DNA of 64,000 nt, from the NCBI GenBank assembly GCA_028278225.1, contig JANQEU010000061.1, forward strand, positions 124,001 to 188,000, in the 5' to 3' direction. Under the pieces are notes generated by a model. The model searched no databases. It was not told the DNA's origin and was given only the letters and a program-made list of their open reading frames with translations. Shown here in pieces: positions 27,523 to 36,856 of the stretch (its first letter is position 1; each line of letters starts with the position of its first letter). The position numbers and the translations under genes are program-made. This DNA is from Cyclobacteriaceae bacterium. GTDB lineage: Bacteria > Bacteroidota > Bacteroidia > Cytophagales > Cyclobacteriaceae.

Positions 27523-28665
27523 TTAAGAACCCGGATCACTTGTTAATTTTTCTCTGTAAAATGAAGGCGTCTGCCCTGTAAACTGTTTAAAAACATGATT
27601 GAAGGTGGATTTAGAAGAGTATCCGTATTTGTATGCGATTGAAATAATGCTTTGATCATGGAGCTTTGGATCAACCAGGGCCTGTTTAATACGATCAATC
27701 CGGTAACGGTTGATAAATGAGTGGAAATTTTCATTCAATTCAAGATTGATAGCCCTTGAGATCAAATATGCAGGTATTCCAATTTCTTTTGATAGTTCAT
27801 GCAAGGTAAGTGATTCATTGGTATAGTACTTCTTTTCGATAAGTTCACCGGTTATGGTTTCAAGCAAGGCCGTATAATCAGGTGGTTCACCGACAGAGGT
27901 TTTATCAATGACTTCTTTTGATTCATGATATCCTAATTCATCAATAAATATTTGAGGTTGTGCCATGGCAAAATAGCCCATCATATAAACACAACCAGTA
28001 CTTCCCAATGCAGTTAAGTAGTAAATAGGCCGGGCAATATCAATAGCCAGTACTGTCAGGGTGGATACAATTAAACCAGTACTGATCAGTACAAACATGG
28101 TCAAGGATAAAACCCAAAGCCAGTTTAACTTTTTCCCTTTAAGGTCGGAGTATTCCTGACGAATTCGCTTTCTGTATTTAATCACCAGGTAGATCACCAT
28201 GAAACTGAAAGTAGTATTAAAAAGGTTGGATGTTACTTCGTCTGCGATATCCAGTTTACTTAATTCCTGAAACACATAAACTCTTTCAAAGTAGTTGATT
28301 TTATATTGGGCATCAGATAAATAAAAGGGAACATTTGCTGCCAGATAGATTATTCCCGGAATAAAATAATACAGGAACGAGCCGGATATCTTTTCAGAAT
28401 CGCCCGTGAGTAGTTTAACATACAGGTACAAACCGGGAATAAAAAAGAAGGCAAATGGAGCACCTATTTTAATCAAATGAGGATATTCATTGTAGGGGTA
28501 GGTAAAGGTGATATAAGCAAGAAATAAAGCTATTGAAATTATTACCGTAGAAAATGACAAGACGCGGTTGGCCGAAGTATTTTGTTTCTTATTAAAAAGA
28601 CCAATAGCCAACAAAAATCCCTGGATAGAGCCTAAAAGCAGAATTAATGCTATTGTATATTCCAA
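27523..28665 (-). CDS. Membrane-embedded AraC-family transcriptional regulator
   Basis: The 380 residues have about seven hydrophobic helices in the N-terminal ~240, followed by an AraC helix-turn-helix domain (about 275-375) with IPAYLISRAINLELNENFHS and IAYKYGYSSKSTFNHVFKQF. This type is common in Bacteroidota; the membrane part is thought to sense an envelope signal. The start appears to be TTG at 28665, with no better ATG before the first helix. It follows the hydrolase/barrel genes by about 1.1 kb on the same strand and may regulate them. Confidence 0.8.
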   Translation of the reverse strand: MEYTIALILLLGSIQGFLLAIGLFNKKQNTSANRVLSFSTVIISIALFLAYITFTYPYNEYPHLIKIGAPFAFFFIPGLYLYVKLLTGDSEKISGSFLYYFIPGIIYLAANVPFYLSDAQYKINYFERVYVFQELSKLDIADEVTSNLFNTTFSFMVIYLVIKYRKRIRQEYSDLKGKKLNWLWVLSLTMFVLISTGLIVSTLTVLAIDIARPIYYLTALGSTGCVYMMGYFAMAQPQIFIDELGYHESKEVIDKTSVGEPPDYTALLETITGELIEKKYYTNESLTLHELSKEIGIPAYLISRAINLELNENFHSFINRYRIDRIKQALVDPKLHDQSIISIAYKYGYSSKSTFNHVFKQFTGQTPSFYREKLTSDPGS

Positions 28666-28950
28666 TTATAATAAGTCAATTATACACTCCGGAAATTACA
28701 AACTCATTTAGCGTTTCTCAAATTTAGCACTGATTTAAAAATCGGGTTCATTCCCTCAACAGACATGGGTGATCTTGCTTTGACACAAGTTCCATACCCA
28801 GGCAAACACGTGTTGGTCCCATGCAAAACCAGAAAGTGAAAAAATCACAAAATCCGGTTACGTAAATTGGTTAGGTTGTTTGTCATACATATGAGCAGGA
28901 ATCCAAAGGTCAGAGGGATTCAAACAACACTATCCAGGGGAAGGTATTAG

Positions 28951-29070
28951 TTAGTCCATCACTTTTGATCCATCGGGCAGTAGCAGGTTAACTGTTGATC
29001 CTGATTGGGGTTGTTTGAATTCCGGCTCGTTTTTAAAAGTTAACTCGCATTTGATGATTTCATTGCACGA
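28951..29070 (-). pseudogene. Possible gene remnant in a 407-base intergenic gap
   Basis: A minus-strand frame of 39 codons without a start codon encodes protein-like sequence (CELTFKNEPEFKQPQSGS, then VNLLLPDGSKVMD and a stop). It is cut off upstream by a TAA that overlaps the M28 peptidase start. It may be the tail of a lost gene. The rest of the gap (28666-28950) shows no feature I can support. Confidence 0.2.
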
Positions 29071-29072
29071 TT

Positions 29073-30371
29073 ATGATCCGAACATTTGTCTTCTGTCTCA
29101 CTATTTTCATAATACTCCTTTCCGGCTGCAAAAAAACTACCCGTTCATTCCCTGACGATTTTGGAGAAAAGGTTTACAGGCATATCGTGCATCTTTCAGC
29201 CCAAATAGGTGAAAGAGAAAGCGGATCAGATAGTGAAGCGCTGGCAGCGAATTATGTCAGGGGCCAATTGATTGATATTGGGATTGACACGGAACTTGAA
29301 AAATTCTCGTTTGAGACCTTCAGGCTGGATAGCGCGATATTGAAAATCGGAGACTCAAAATATGAAGTAAAGCAGATATATTTTAATCCATATGACAGCA
29401 TATACTCATTTCAGGGCAACTTTATTACAATTGATTCGATTGGAAGACCCGATGGTCAATCGATAACCGACCGGATTGTCATTACTCACCTGGAAAATCA
29501 ATATTTCTTTTTCGCTAAAGAAAATGCCAGACTAGTCCTGATCGTTGACCCCTTCAATTACAAGGAAATAAAACGCCTGGAAAACGCTCTTTGTGATGTG
29601 GGTATTTTCGGTAAAATGGCTAACTATCAATCACAGAATGTTGCAGGGCATCTGATCGCCAGTGTAAAGACCAAAAAATTCATAATCATTGGAGCTCATC
29701 ACGATACCTACCCGACAAGTCCCGGTGCAGATGACAACGCTTCAGGTGTAGGGGCATTGATCGAGTTGGCCAGATATTTCAAGTCCATGGAAGACAGGTT
29801 AAACACAAATATCAGGTTCATCTCATTTGGGTCCGAAGAAAAAGGGATCCTGGGATCCCGGATCTATTTGAATCAACACGGCCCGGAACTGGAAGATTGC
29901 ATACTGATGTACAATATGGATAATATTGGCGGTCCGTCACTTATGATTGAAGCGAAGAAAGGAGTAAACAGGAACTTCCATGTTATCGGTGGAAATGAAT
30001 TTCCTGCTATCACCCGTAACAGGCCATGGGAGGCAATCGGTTCGTCGTGGAGAATACTGGAGCCGGAAATATTTGAAGTTTTCGCTATTACCAACAAACC
30101 GGAATGGATCATCAATGTTATTGATGAAGTACTTCAGGAATTGGAAATTGAAGTGAGAAAAACGGGTAACCTGGGAGCGGATCAGCAGACATTTACCCAG
30201 GCCGGAATAGTCGCGACCAGCATTGGTACATCCGGCAATGTGTTTCATACTCCGGACGATACACACTTGCAAATTAACAAAACCAGCCTTCAGCAGGTTG
30301 GGCAGATATCAACGGAGATTATACTTAAGACAATGGACCAAATGAAGGACAGAAAAATGATTTTGCAGTAG
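29073..30371 (+). CDS. M28-family metallopeptidase lipoprotein
   Basis: The 432 residues start with a lipoprotein signal (lipobox LLSGC). The zinc peptidase domain shows the ligands in order: GAHHDTYPTSPGADDNASG (His and bridging Asp), FGSEEKGILGS (general-base Glu and ligand Glu), YNMDNIG (Asp) and the final His in VFHTPDDT. All expected ligands are present, so it should be active. It probably releases N-terminal residues from peptides at the cell surface or in the periplasm. Confidence 0.9.
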   Translation: MIRTFVFCLTIFIILLSGCKKTTRSFPDDFGEKVYRHIVHLSAQIGERESGSDSEALAANYVRGQLIDIGIDTELEKFSFETFRLDSAILKIGDSKYEVKQIYFNPYDSIYSFQGNFITIDSIGRPDGQSITDRIVITHLENQYFFFAKENARLVLIVDPFNYKEIKRLENALCDVGIFGKMANYQSQNVAGHLIASVKTKKFIIIGAHHDTYPTSPGADDNASGVGALIELARYFKSMEDRLNTNIRFISFGSEEKGILGSRIYLNQHGPELEDCILMYNMDNIGGPSLMIEAKKGVNRNFHVIGGNEFPAITRNRPWEAIGSSWRILEPEIFEVFAITNKPEWIINVIDEVLQELEIEVRKTGNLGADQQTFTQAGIVATSIGTSGNVFHTPDDTHLQINKTSLQQVGQISTEIILKTMDQMKDRKMILQ

Positions 30372-30556
30372 GTATTACCTTATCCTGGTTGCAATTGTAC
30401 GACGCTGAAATTTTCTTACTCCGGAATGCATCCAAAGGATGAATAAATTATGGACTTGTACTCCAAGAAGCAGATGCCTGTGACGATTGTTGTAGAAGGG
30501 AAAAGCCCTCCTGAAGAAATCACATTTGACTAAAAAAACGCCACTTTGTAAAAAAA

Positions 30557-30739
30557 ATGAAAAGCAAGCTCAACATAGTGATCAACAAGGACGAGCATGG
30601 TTTTTTTGCGTCCTGTCCGGCTTTACCTGGTTGTCACACACAAGGTGATAGCTTCGAAGAAACTATGGCCAACATCAAGGAGGCCATAGAACTGTACCTG
30701 GAAACCATGACTGAAGAAGAAATTGTTGAATCGCTATGA
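30557..30739 (+). CDS. HicB-like protein without adjacent HicA
   Basis: The 60 residues cover the HicB partial RNase-H-like fold: INKDEHGFFASCPALPGCHT, followed by GDSFEETMANIKEAIELYLE. It lacks the DNA-binding C-terminus seen in the second HicB of the window (40101-40505). No HicA-like toxin is found within several hundred bases on either side. It may be an orphan antitoxin or a standalone regulator. The following 30740-31030 stretch holds the remnant at 30771-30875. Confidence 0.8.
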   Translation: MKSKLNIVINKDEHGFFASCPALPGCHTQGDSFEETMANIKEAIELYLETMTEEEIVESL

Positions 30740-30770
30740 ACGAGGCTCATATTATCACCAAACTAGTTTG

Positions 30771-30875
30771 TTGACCTTAACCAAGACCATTGGGAGAATT
30801 TTACTAGGGGCAGTATTTATCGCTTGGTCGCTATTGTATTGCGATCGAAATTTTTCAACTTGTGATACACGCTGA
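30771..30875 (+). pseudogene. Truncated duplicate of the ceramidase gene start
   Basis: TTG-started frame of 34 codons. It reads KTIGRILLGAVFIAWSLLYC, which matches KTIRRILLGTIFLIVIL at the start of the gene at 31033, including the TTG start. It then stops at TGA. This looks like a partial duplication of the 5' end. The flanks share similar short palindromes (GGATTTGTAATCC at about 30893). Confidence 0.5.
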
Positions 30876-31032
30876 GGGACAGATAAATTTTGGATTTGTA
30901 ATCCAGTAACGAAGTTCACCAACCATCACTACCTTCACCCAAAAACCACCTGAGAATAAAACCTGACATTGGTGTTTTGTAAATCCTTTAGATTTGGTCA
31001 TGTACAAACCCTTTGGGACCATTTAAACTGGC

Positions 31033-32397
31033 TTGATTTCATCTAAGACCATCAGGAGAATTTTATTAGGGACTATATTTCTGATAGTTATCCTGTTCAA
31101 TCTTCTGATTACCTGGGTTGATCGCGAACCGTACCCGGAAAAACAGTTTTACAAGCGCATGATGCGCCGTATGGATTCCCTGGAATCGGGCATGCAGCCG
31201 CTGGAATTTGATTCCCTCAGCACTGGATGGTCAAAAGTTTCAATTACACCTGAAACGGTCCTCCCACTGGCCGGCTACGGCGCGAGAGACCCCATGGAAT
31301 TTGAACAGATCCATGATTCGGTTTTTGTACGGGCCCTGGTTTTTGACAATGGGCTCACGAAAAAGGCGATCATCTCCGCCGACCTCCTGATCATTCACCC
31401 GGAAGTCACCAGGGCACTGAAAGAAAAACTCAAAAAAACAACCTGGACATTGAATGACATCCTGTTGACAGCCACGCATACGCATTCCAGTCTTGGATCC
31501 TGGGCTCCCGGGATGGTTGGCAAAATGTTTGCCGGCGCCTATGACCCCGGTGTCGTGGAATGGCTTTCCGGCAGGATCAGTCAGGCGCTAGCTGAAGCCG
31601 AGGACAATGCCACAACAGGCTTGATCGGGTATGGTGAACTGTCAGTACCCGATATGATCCGGAATCGTCTGGTAGGTTCCGAAGGGACTACCGACCCTTT
31701 GCTCAAAGTCATCCTGGCCCGCAATTCCCGGGGTTTGGCTATACATGGTATCTATGGGGCTCACGCCACCTGCCTGGATCATAACTTCAGGGACATTTCC
31801 GCGGATTACCCTGCCGCCTATTATCAGGCATTTAAAGAGGATACCTTGGTAAAATATGCCGGATTCAGCGCCGGCGCGGTTGCCAGTATGGGTCCCGCGG
31901 ATATCGACCGGCAGCAATGGGCTAAGGCTGAGATCATTGGCAATAACCTGGCAGAACAAACCAAATTACTACAGATGCTCGGTCCCCCAATGCATCAAAA
32001 AGCCGGATTGAGATCATTTGAGATCCCTTTTGAACTCCGCGAACCCCACATGAAGGTCTCCAAAAACCTGATCCTGCGTCCCTGGTTGTTCAAGACGTTT
32101 GTGGGAGACTACAGCACCTCGATTTCCTGCCTCCAGATCAATGACATACTATTTATCGGACTACCCTGTGATTTTTCGGGAGAGCTGGCAGTTCAATTGC
32201 ACCAATATGCCAGATCGAAAAACCTGAACCTGATCATCACCTCATTCAACGGAGGCTACATTGGCTATGTGCCGGATGACCGGTGGTATGACCTTGACAA
32301 ATATGAAACCAGGACCATGAGCTGGTTCGGGTTTGATAACGGGGCCTATTTTTCAGAGGTAATCACCAGAATTATTGACATAACTTCAAATGGTTAA
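31033..32397 (+). CDS. Neutral/alkaline ceramidase-like hydrolase
   Basis: The 454 residues start at TTG with a basic N-terminus and a membrane helix (RRILLGTIFLIVILFNLL), so the enzyme is probably anchored in the envelope. The ceramidase N-terminal domain is seen in VSITPETVLPLAGYG, the zinc motif ATHTHSSLGSW and a later histidine-rich YGAHATCLDHNF. Members cleave the amide of ceramides; some bacterial relatives act on other N-acyl substrates. Members of this phylum make sphingolipids, so a self or environmental lipid is plausible. It overlaps the next gene by 8 bases. Confidence 0.82.
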   Translation: MISSKTIRRILLGTIFLIVILFNLLITWVDREPYPEKQFYKRMMRRMDSLESGMQPLEFDSLSTGWSKVSITPETVLPLAGYGARDPMEFEQIHDSVFVRALVFDNGLTKKAIISADLLIIHPEVTRALKEKLKKTTWTLNDILLTATHTHSSLGSWAPGMVGKMFAGAYDPGVVEWLSGRISQALAEAEDNATTGLIGYGELSVPDMIRNRLVGSEGTTDPLLKVILARNSRGLAIHGIYGAHATCLDHNFRDISADYPAAYYQAFKEDTLVKYAGFSAGAVASMGPADIDRQQWAKAEIIGNNLAEQTKLLQMLGPPMHQKAGLRSFEIPFELREPHMKVSKNLILRPWLFKTFVGDYSTSISCLQINDILFIGLPCDFSGELAVQLHQYARSKNLNLIITSFNGGYIGYVPDDRWYDLDKYETRTMSWFGFDNGAYFSEVITRIIDITSNG

Positions 32398-33466
32398 TAT
32401 TGAAAAACCTTCACTGATCATCAATGAGGAAATTGCTCGCAGGAATATTGAAAGGATGGCGGGCAAAGCCAGAAAGTATCAGATGGCATTCAGGCCCCAT
32501 TTCAAAACCCACCATTCCGCCGATGTAGGAAACTGGTACCGGGACTATGGAGTCAGCACGATTACGGCCTCTTCAGTTGAAATGGCTCAATACTTTGCTC
32601 AAAATGGCTGGTCCGATATCACCATCGCCTTCCCTTATAATCCTCATCAATGGTCGGAAATTAACGAGTTGGCGGCAAAAACCAGGTTGGGGATCTTACT
32701 GGAATCTGACGAAGCACTGCGGCATGCCGGTAAGCACATTTCAAACAAGATCAGCTACTACATCAAAATAGATGTAGGATATCAAAGGACCGGGATCGCG
32801 TCCAATGATATCGAAAAGATTACATCATTAATGCAGCCACCCCATTCAACTTTCGATTTCAACGGATTCATCATCCATGCAGGGCATACCTACGGATGCA
32901 GGTCAGCAGATGCAGTGAAATCCCTGCATAATGACATACTTGAACAATACAGGATGATGAAGTCACATCTTGGGGAGGACATTTTCATTTCCCATGGTGA
33001 TACACCGACCTGCAGTGTGTGTGATGATTTTGAGAATATCGATGAGATACGATGCGGAAATTTTGTTTACTATGATCTCATGCAAAAACAGATTGGTTCG
33101 TGCTCCCTGGAGGACATTGCCGTGGTCGTCGCCGTCCCTGTGGTAGCAACTCATTATGAACGTAACGAGATCTTGATTTACGGGGGAGCCGTGCATTTCT
33201 CGAAGGACTCATTGGATGCAAACGGATCAAAAACATTCGGACGGGTGGTCAGATTTTCGGACTCGGGCTGGGAAATCACAGAAGGCCTGTATCTGAAAAA
33301 GATGTCGCAGGAGCATGGGACCATTGGAGGGCCTGAGCATGAAATAAGGAAATTACATTTTGGAGATGTCATCGGTGTGCTGCCGGTACACTCGTGCTTG
33401 ACTGCAGATTTATTATCTTCCCAGTTTACTTTGGATGGTAAAGCAATTCGAAAAATGTTGAGATGA
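32390..33466 (+). CDS. PLP-dependent D-threonine aldolase / D-serine dehydratase-like enzyme
   Basis: The 358 residues have an alanine-racemase-type barrel with the PLP lysine in FRPHFKTHH (about residue 38) and a C-terminal beta domain. PVHSCLTADL contains the His-x-Cys pair that binds zinc in eukaryotic-type D-serine dehydratases. Family members split or deaminate beta-hydroxy D-amino acids. The motif His-His replaces the common His-Lys after the PLP lysine. It overlaps the ceramidase-like gene by 8 bases and the GH3 gene by 4 (ATGA), so all three are translationally coupled. Confidence 0.82.
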   Translation: MVNIEKPSLIINEEIARRNIERMAGKARKYQMAFRPHFKTHHSADVGNWYRDYGVSTITASSVEMAQYFAQNGWSDITIAFPYNPHQWSEINELAAKTRLGILLESDEALRHAGKHISNKISYYIKIDVGYQRTGIASNDIEKITSLMQPPHSTFDFNGFIIHAGHTYGCRSADAVKSLHNDILEQYRMMKSHLGEDIFISHGDTPTCSVCDDFENIDEIRCGNFVYYDLMQKQIGSCSLEDIAVVVAVPVVATHYERNEILIYGGAVHFSKDSLDANGSKTFGRVVRFSDSGWEITEGLYLKKMSQEHGTIGGPEHEIRKLHFGDVIGVLPVHSCLTADLLSSQFTLDGKAIRKMLR

Positions 33467-34608
33467 AAATCAGAAAATTAATTATCCTTTTTTCCTGCCT
33501 TTTTGTAATCGCAAATGCACAGGCCCAGGAGTCAGACTCGCTGGACCTTATGATCGGGCAGATGATCATGATCGGCATCAACGAAAGCCAGGAAGATGAA
33601 TTTCGGTCTGCGCTGGAACTGATCAAGAATGGCAAACTTTCGGGGATCATCCTGTTTGAGAAAGACCTGCGTCAGGAGAACACCAAGGCTGAACTGGCCA
33701 GGTTGATCGCCAAACTGCAAAAGAAAGCGCCTGTTCCCCTTTTTATGGGTATCGATGAAGAGGGGGGTCGTGTAAATCGGCTGAAACCCAAGTACGGTTT
33801 CCCGGAGACGGCTTCTGCGGCTTACCTGGGGAAAGCGGATAATGCGGATACTACAAGATATTATGCAGGTCAGACCGCCAGGACATTAAACGAGTTTGGA
33901 TTTAACGTCAACTATGCACCTACCGTTGATGTAAATATCAATCCTGAAAACCCGGTTATCGCAAAAGCTGAAAGGAGTTATTCCCCTTCCTATGACAGAG
34001 TGATATTTCACGCATCACATTTTATTGAAAGTCACAATGAATACAATGTAGCTACCGTGCTGAAACACTTCCCGGGTCATGGCAGCTCTACCGCCGACAC
34101 ACATTTGGGAATTGCGGATGTATCGGACACCTGGGTGATGGAGGAACTTTTCCCTTACAGCGTACTGATAGATTCCGGAATGGTACGGGCCATAATGTCC
34201 GCCCACATTGTCAACCGGACGCTTGATGATAGAATGCTTCCGGGAACTTTGTCTGACAAGATCCTTACCGGTATCCTCCGTAATATGCTGGGATTTGAAG
34301 GCGTGGTCTTTTCGGATGACATGCATATGGGCGCTATTTCAAAGTATTACGGGTTTGAAGAAGCGGTTGTAATGGCGGTAAATGCAGGGATTGACGTACT
34401 CATGTTTTCCAATAATGTTTTCGAGGACGAGCGAACCTCTGGTGTTGAGCTTCATGAGCTCATCAAATCCAAAGTCCTTTCGGGAGAGATCAGAAAAGAA
34501 AGGGTTATCGAATCTTACAATTGGGTAATGGAATTAAAAAGATCTCTTGGTCTCCTGGAATCCGGGTACAGCAAAAATTTAGTAAAACGCCTGAAAAAGT
34601 TATATTAA
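33463..34608 (+). CDS. Secreted glycoside hydrolase family 3 (beta-N-acetylhexosaminidase-like)
   Basis: The 381 residues have a signal peptide ending near ANAQAQ. The NagZ-type GH3 domain shows MGIDEEGGRVNRL, the KHFPGHGSSTADTH motif with the His/Asp pair of the flexible acid/base loop, and the nucleophile Asp in VVFSDDMHMGAI. NagZ enzymes remove N-acetylglucosamine from peptidoglycan fragments; an exported one may act on muropeptides or chitin-like sugars. It is the third coupled gene of the operon; the bestrophin gene follows after 61 bases. Confidence 0.9.
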   Translation: MKIRKLIILFSCLFVIANAQAQESDSLDLMIGQMIMIGINESQEDEFRSALELIKNGKLSGIILFEKDLRQENTKAELARLIAKLQKKAPVPLFMGIDEEGGRVNRLKPKYGFPETASAAYLGKADNADTTRYYAGQTARTLNEFGFNVNYAPTVDVNINPENPVIAKAERSYSPSYDRVIFHASHFIESHNEYNVATVLKHFPGHGSSTADTHLGIADVSDTWVMEELFPYSVLIDSGMVRAIMSAHIVNRTLDDRMLPGTLSDKILTGILRNMLGFEGVVFSDDMHMGAISKYYGFEEAVVMAVNAGIDVLMFSNNVFEDERTSGVELHELIKSKVLSGEIRKERVIESYNWVMELKRSLGLLESGYSKNLVKRLKKLY

Positions 34609-34669
34609 AGTGTTTCAGTTTTAAAAAACAAATTGCTCTTATCCCGAACTCATTTTATATTAGGCAACT

Positions 34670-35545
34670 ATGATCCAGTATAATCCGAAATCGTGGGTTT
34701 CTTTGATCTTTGATTTTTACAGCAGACATGTGTTCAGGTCACTGCTGCCCCTGCTCATGTTTGTTGCTTTGTTTACCATTTTCTTCACGTTCATCGTTGT
34801 GGACGTGCTCGAAATTCACTACTCTGGCACAATCGCATTTCACTCGATACTTGGTGTCATCCTTGGCTTATTTCTCGTTCTAAGAACGAATACAGCATAT
34901 GACCGATGGTGGGAAGGGCGTAAACTCTGGGGACGTCTGGTGAACGACACCAGGCATCTGGCATTGAAAATCGATGCTTATCTGAAAGAGGATGACAAGG
35001 AAAACAGGGCATTTTTCAGGAAGATAATCCCGAATGTGGCGTTTGCCATAAAAGAACACCTCCGTGACAGTATCCTGGTGGGTGAGATGGATTTCTTCAA
35101 TGATGAGATCAAGGAAAAAATCATAAAGAGTAAACACCGGCCCAATCGTATCACCAGTATACTGATGGAAAGGGTAGTGATGCTGAGGGATAAGAAGGTT
35201 ATCTCCGGAGAGCAGTTTTGGTTACTGGACAAAGAGCTGAAAGGATTTACAGATATTGTCGGAGCCTGCGAACGAATCAAATCCACGCCCATTCCATATT
35301 CTTACAGCATGTTCATCAAGAAATTCCTGTTCATCTATTCCATCACACTTCCGGTAAGTTTCGTGTGGGATTTCGGATACTGGTCGGTTTTCATTGTCTG
35401 CCTGACATTTTATTTTTTGGTCAGCGTCGAATTGATCGCGGAGGAGATCGAAGATCCGTTTGGAGAGGACATTAATGACCTGCCGCTCAATGAAATTGCA
35501 ATAAAAATAAAGCGGAATATTTCGGAAATCTTATCCACGAATTGA
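34670..35545 (+). CDS. Bestrophin-family (UPF0187) ion channel
   Basis: The 291 residues have four predicted membrane helices in two pairs (about 25-65 and 210-255). The hallmark RTNTAYDRWWEGRKLWG follows the second helix, and RIKSTPIPYSYSMF occurs later. Bacterial bestrophins form pentameric channels for anions or cations in the inner membrane. Length fits the family (about 290-300). It may be the last gene of the preceding operon. Confidence 0.9.
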   Translation: MIQYNPKSWVSLIFDFYSRHVFRSLLPLLMFVALFTIFFTFIVVDVLEIHYSGTIAFHSILGVILGLFLVLRTNTAYDRWWEGRKLWGRLVNDTRHLALKIDAYLKEDDKENRAFFRKIIPNVAFAIKEHLRDSILVGEMDFFNDEIKEKIIKSKHRPNRITSILMERVVMLRDKKVISGEQFWLLDKELKGFTDIVGACERIKSTPIPYSYSMFIKKFLFIYSITLPVSFVWDFGYWSVFIVCLTFYFLVSVELIAEEIEDPFGEDINDLPLNEIAIKIKRNISEILSTN

Positions 35546-35639
35546 TCATTTAAGGTATTTTTATGGAGCCGGATTCTTAAAAAGGAAATTATATTTTACT
35601 TTTAGATCACCAATAAATACAATCTAATCATAACCAATT

Positions 35640-36536
35640 ATGAAATTAACTCAACTTAGAGCCTTGTCGCTATCCTTGATTATTGGAATCGTAATTACCT
35701 CCTGTGGTGGCGGTGGAAGTGAAAAAGCAAGTGAAGGGGCCGAATTTGACGAGGCTAAAAGCCAAATTATAAGCGAAATTGATGCGGTAATAAAGGATCT
35801 GCCTCCGCCCTCAGAAGTACCATATTTGCTGATGGCAACGGGTAGTGACTATAATCCGAATCTTATAAACCCGCTGGACAACTCCGAAAGTTATGCCAGT
35901 AATGTCACAAAGGCCGCATTGAACCTCGGAGTCTACACTTCTGATATCGGATACCTCGCGTCCTACGAAAAAACCCAGGAATCCCTGGACTATGTCAGCT
36001 CGTGTCAGAAGCTGGCGGAAGCATTGGGTGTTGCTTCGGCAATGGACCTTGAGCTTATGAGCCGTTTTGAAAGAAACCTCAATAACAAGGATTCCTTAAG
36101 AGTAGTGGTCGACGAGATCCTGAACAGGACAGGGGATCGATTGGATGCGCTTGATCAAATGCACATTGCCGGACTGGTTCTCACCGGGACTTACATTGAA
36201 GGACTGTACATTTCGACGCAACTTATTGCTACTTATCCTGAGGACCTGCCTGCAGAAGCACGTAACCTGATCCTGGAGCCATTGATCAAAATCGTTATTG
36301 ATCAAAAGCCTGCCCTGGATGATTTACTTACGGTAATGAATAGCCTGGCTTCAAATGCAGAGATTGCGGACCTGATCGGCGATCTGAATTCATTGAAGAC
36401 CATCTACGATGGAGAACTTGCCGAAGTAGTTCAGCAAATTGCCGATAATACCGGTGATCTTGTGCTTACGGCTGAAATACTGGCGAATCTTACAGCGGAA
36501 GCAGAGCGAATAAGAAATTCCTTTACGAATTCATAA
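35640..36536 (+). CDS. Lipoprotein of unknown function
   Basis: The 298 residues have a lipoprotein signal (lipobox ITSC, then a Gly run GGGGS that may favour outer-membrane sorting). The mature part is almost all alpha-helical, with conserved-looking YASNVTKAALNLGVYTSDIG and VPYLLMATGSDYNPN. Similar proteins are common in Bacteroidota, but I know no function. It has its own leader region and a strong terminator directly after, so it is likely a single-gene unit. Confidence 0.72.
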   Translation: MKLTQLRALSLSLIIGIVITSCGGGGSEKASEGAEFDEAKSQIISEIDAVIKDLPPPSEVPYLLMATGSDYNPNLINPLDNSESYASNVTKAALNLGVYTSDIGYLASYEKTQESLDYVSSCQKLAEALGVASAMDLELMSRFERNLNNKDSLRVVVDEILNRTGDRLDALDQMHIAGLVLTGTYIEGLYISTQLIATYPEDLPAEARNLILEPLIKIVIDQKPALDDLLTVMNSLASNAEIADLIGDLNSLKTIYDGELAEVVQQIADNTGDLVLTAEILANLTAEAERIRNSFTNS

Positions 36537-36565
36537 CCCATACATAACACCTTTACTAAACCTAG

Positions 36566-36594
36566 AAAGCATCGGAACCCCGGTGCTTTTTTTT
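36566..36594 (+). terminator. Rho-independent terminator of the lipoprotein gene
   Basis: Stem AAGCATCGG / CCGGTGCTT (one G-T pair) with a short AAC-type loop is followed by eight T residues. It lies 30 bases after the stop at 36536. The remaining gap to 36820 has only a loose ATTCCC...GGGAAT inverted repeat at 36771-36796. Confidence 0.85.
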
Positions 36595-36824
36595 GTTCCT
36601 ATCCATTATTTGCTCCAAGTCCGGCTTTTCCTCTTCTTTTCCGGCTTTCACCTCCGGTACCGGCCATCTGAAGTACCAGCCGAGGTAAACAGAAAATGAC
36701 TCAAGGATCATAAGATCAGGTTCGGCTGTTGTCCGTGGAACTGATAACGTGACTAGTGATCCCGGATACGAATTCCCGTACTCCTAAAAAGGGAATATTA
36801 TAAATCAAAATTCCCGTATCTTCG

Positions 36825-36847
36825 TATACATAGTATTGTTATGTATA
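36825..36847 (+). promoter_or_regulatory. Palindromic operator before the PadR gene
   Basis: TATACATA (36825-36832) and TATGTATA (36840-36847) form a perfect 8-bp inverted repeat around GTATTGT, ending 9 bases before the padR-like start. An ATAC-AT...AT-GTAT palindrome is the kind of site PadR proteins bind to repress themselves. TATCTTCG at 36817, one base from TAnnTTTG, touches it and may be the -7 box. Confidence 0.65.
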
Positions 36848-36856
36848 TAGAATAAT

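Noticed and set aside
30450-30533. 27-codon ORF before the HicB-like gene
   Set aside because: It starts inside a palindromic repeat-like sequence that recurs at about 30885 and has no conserved partner; too short to support.
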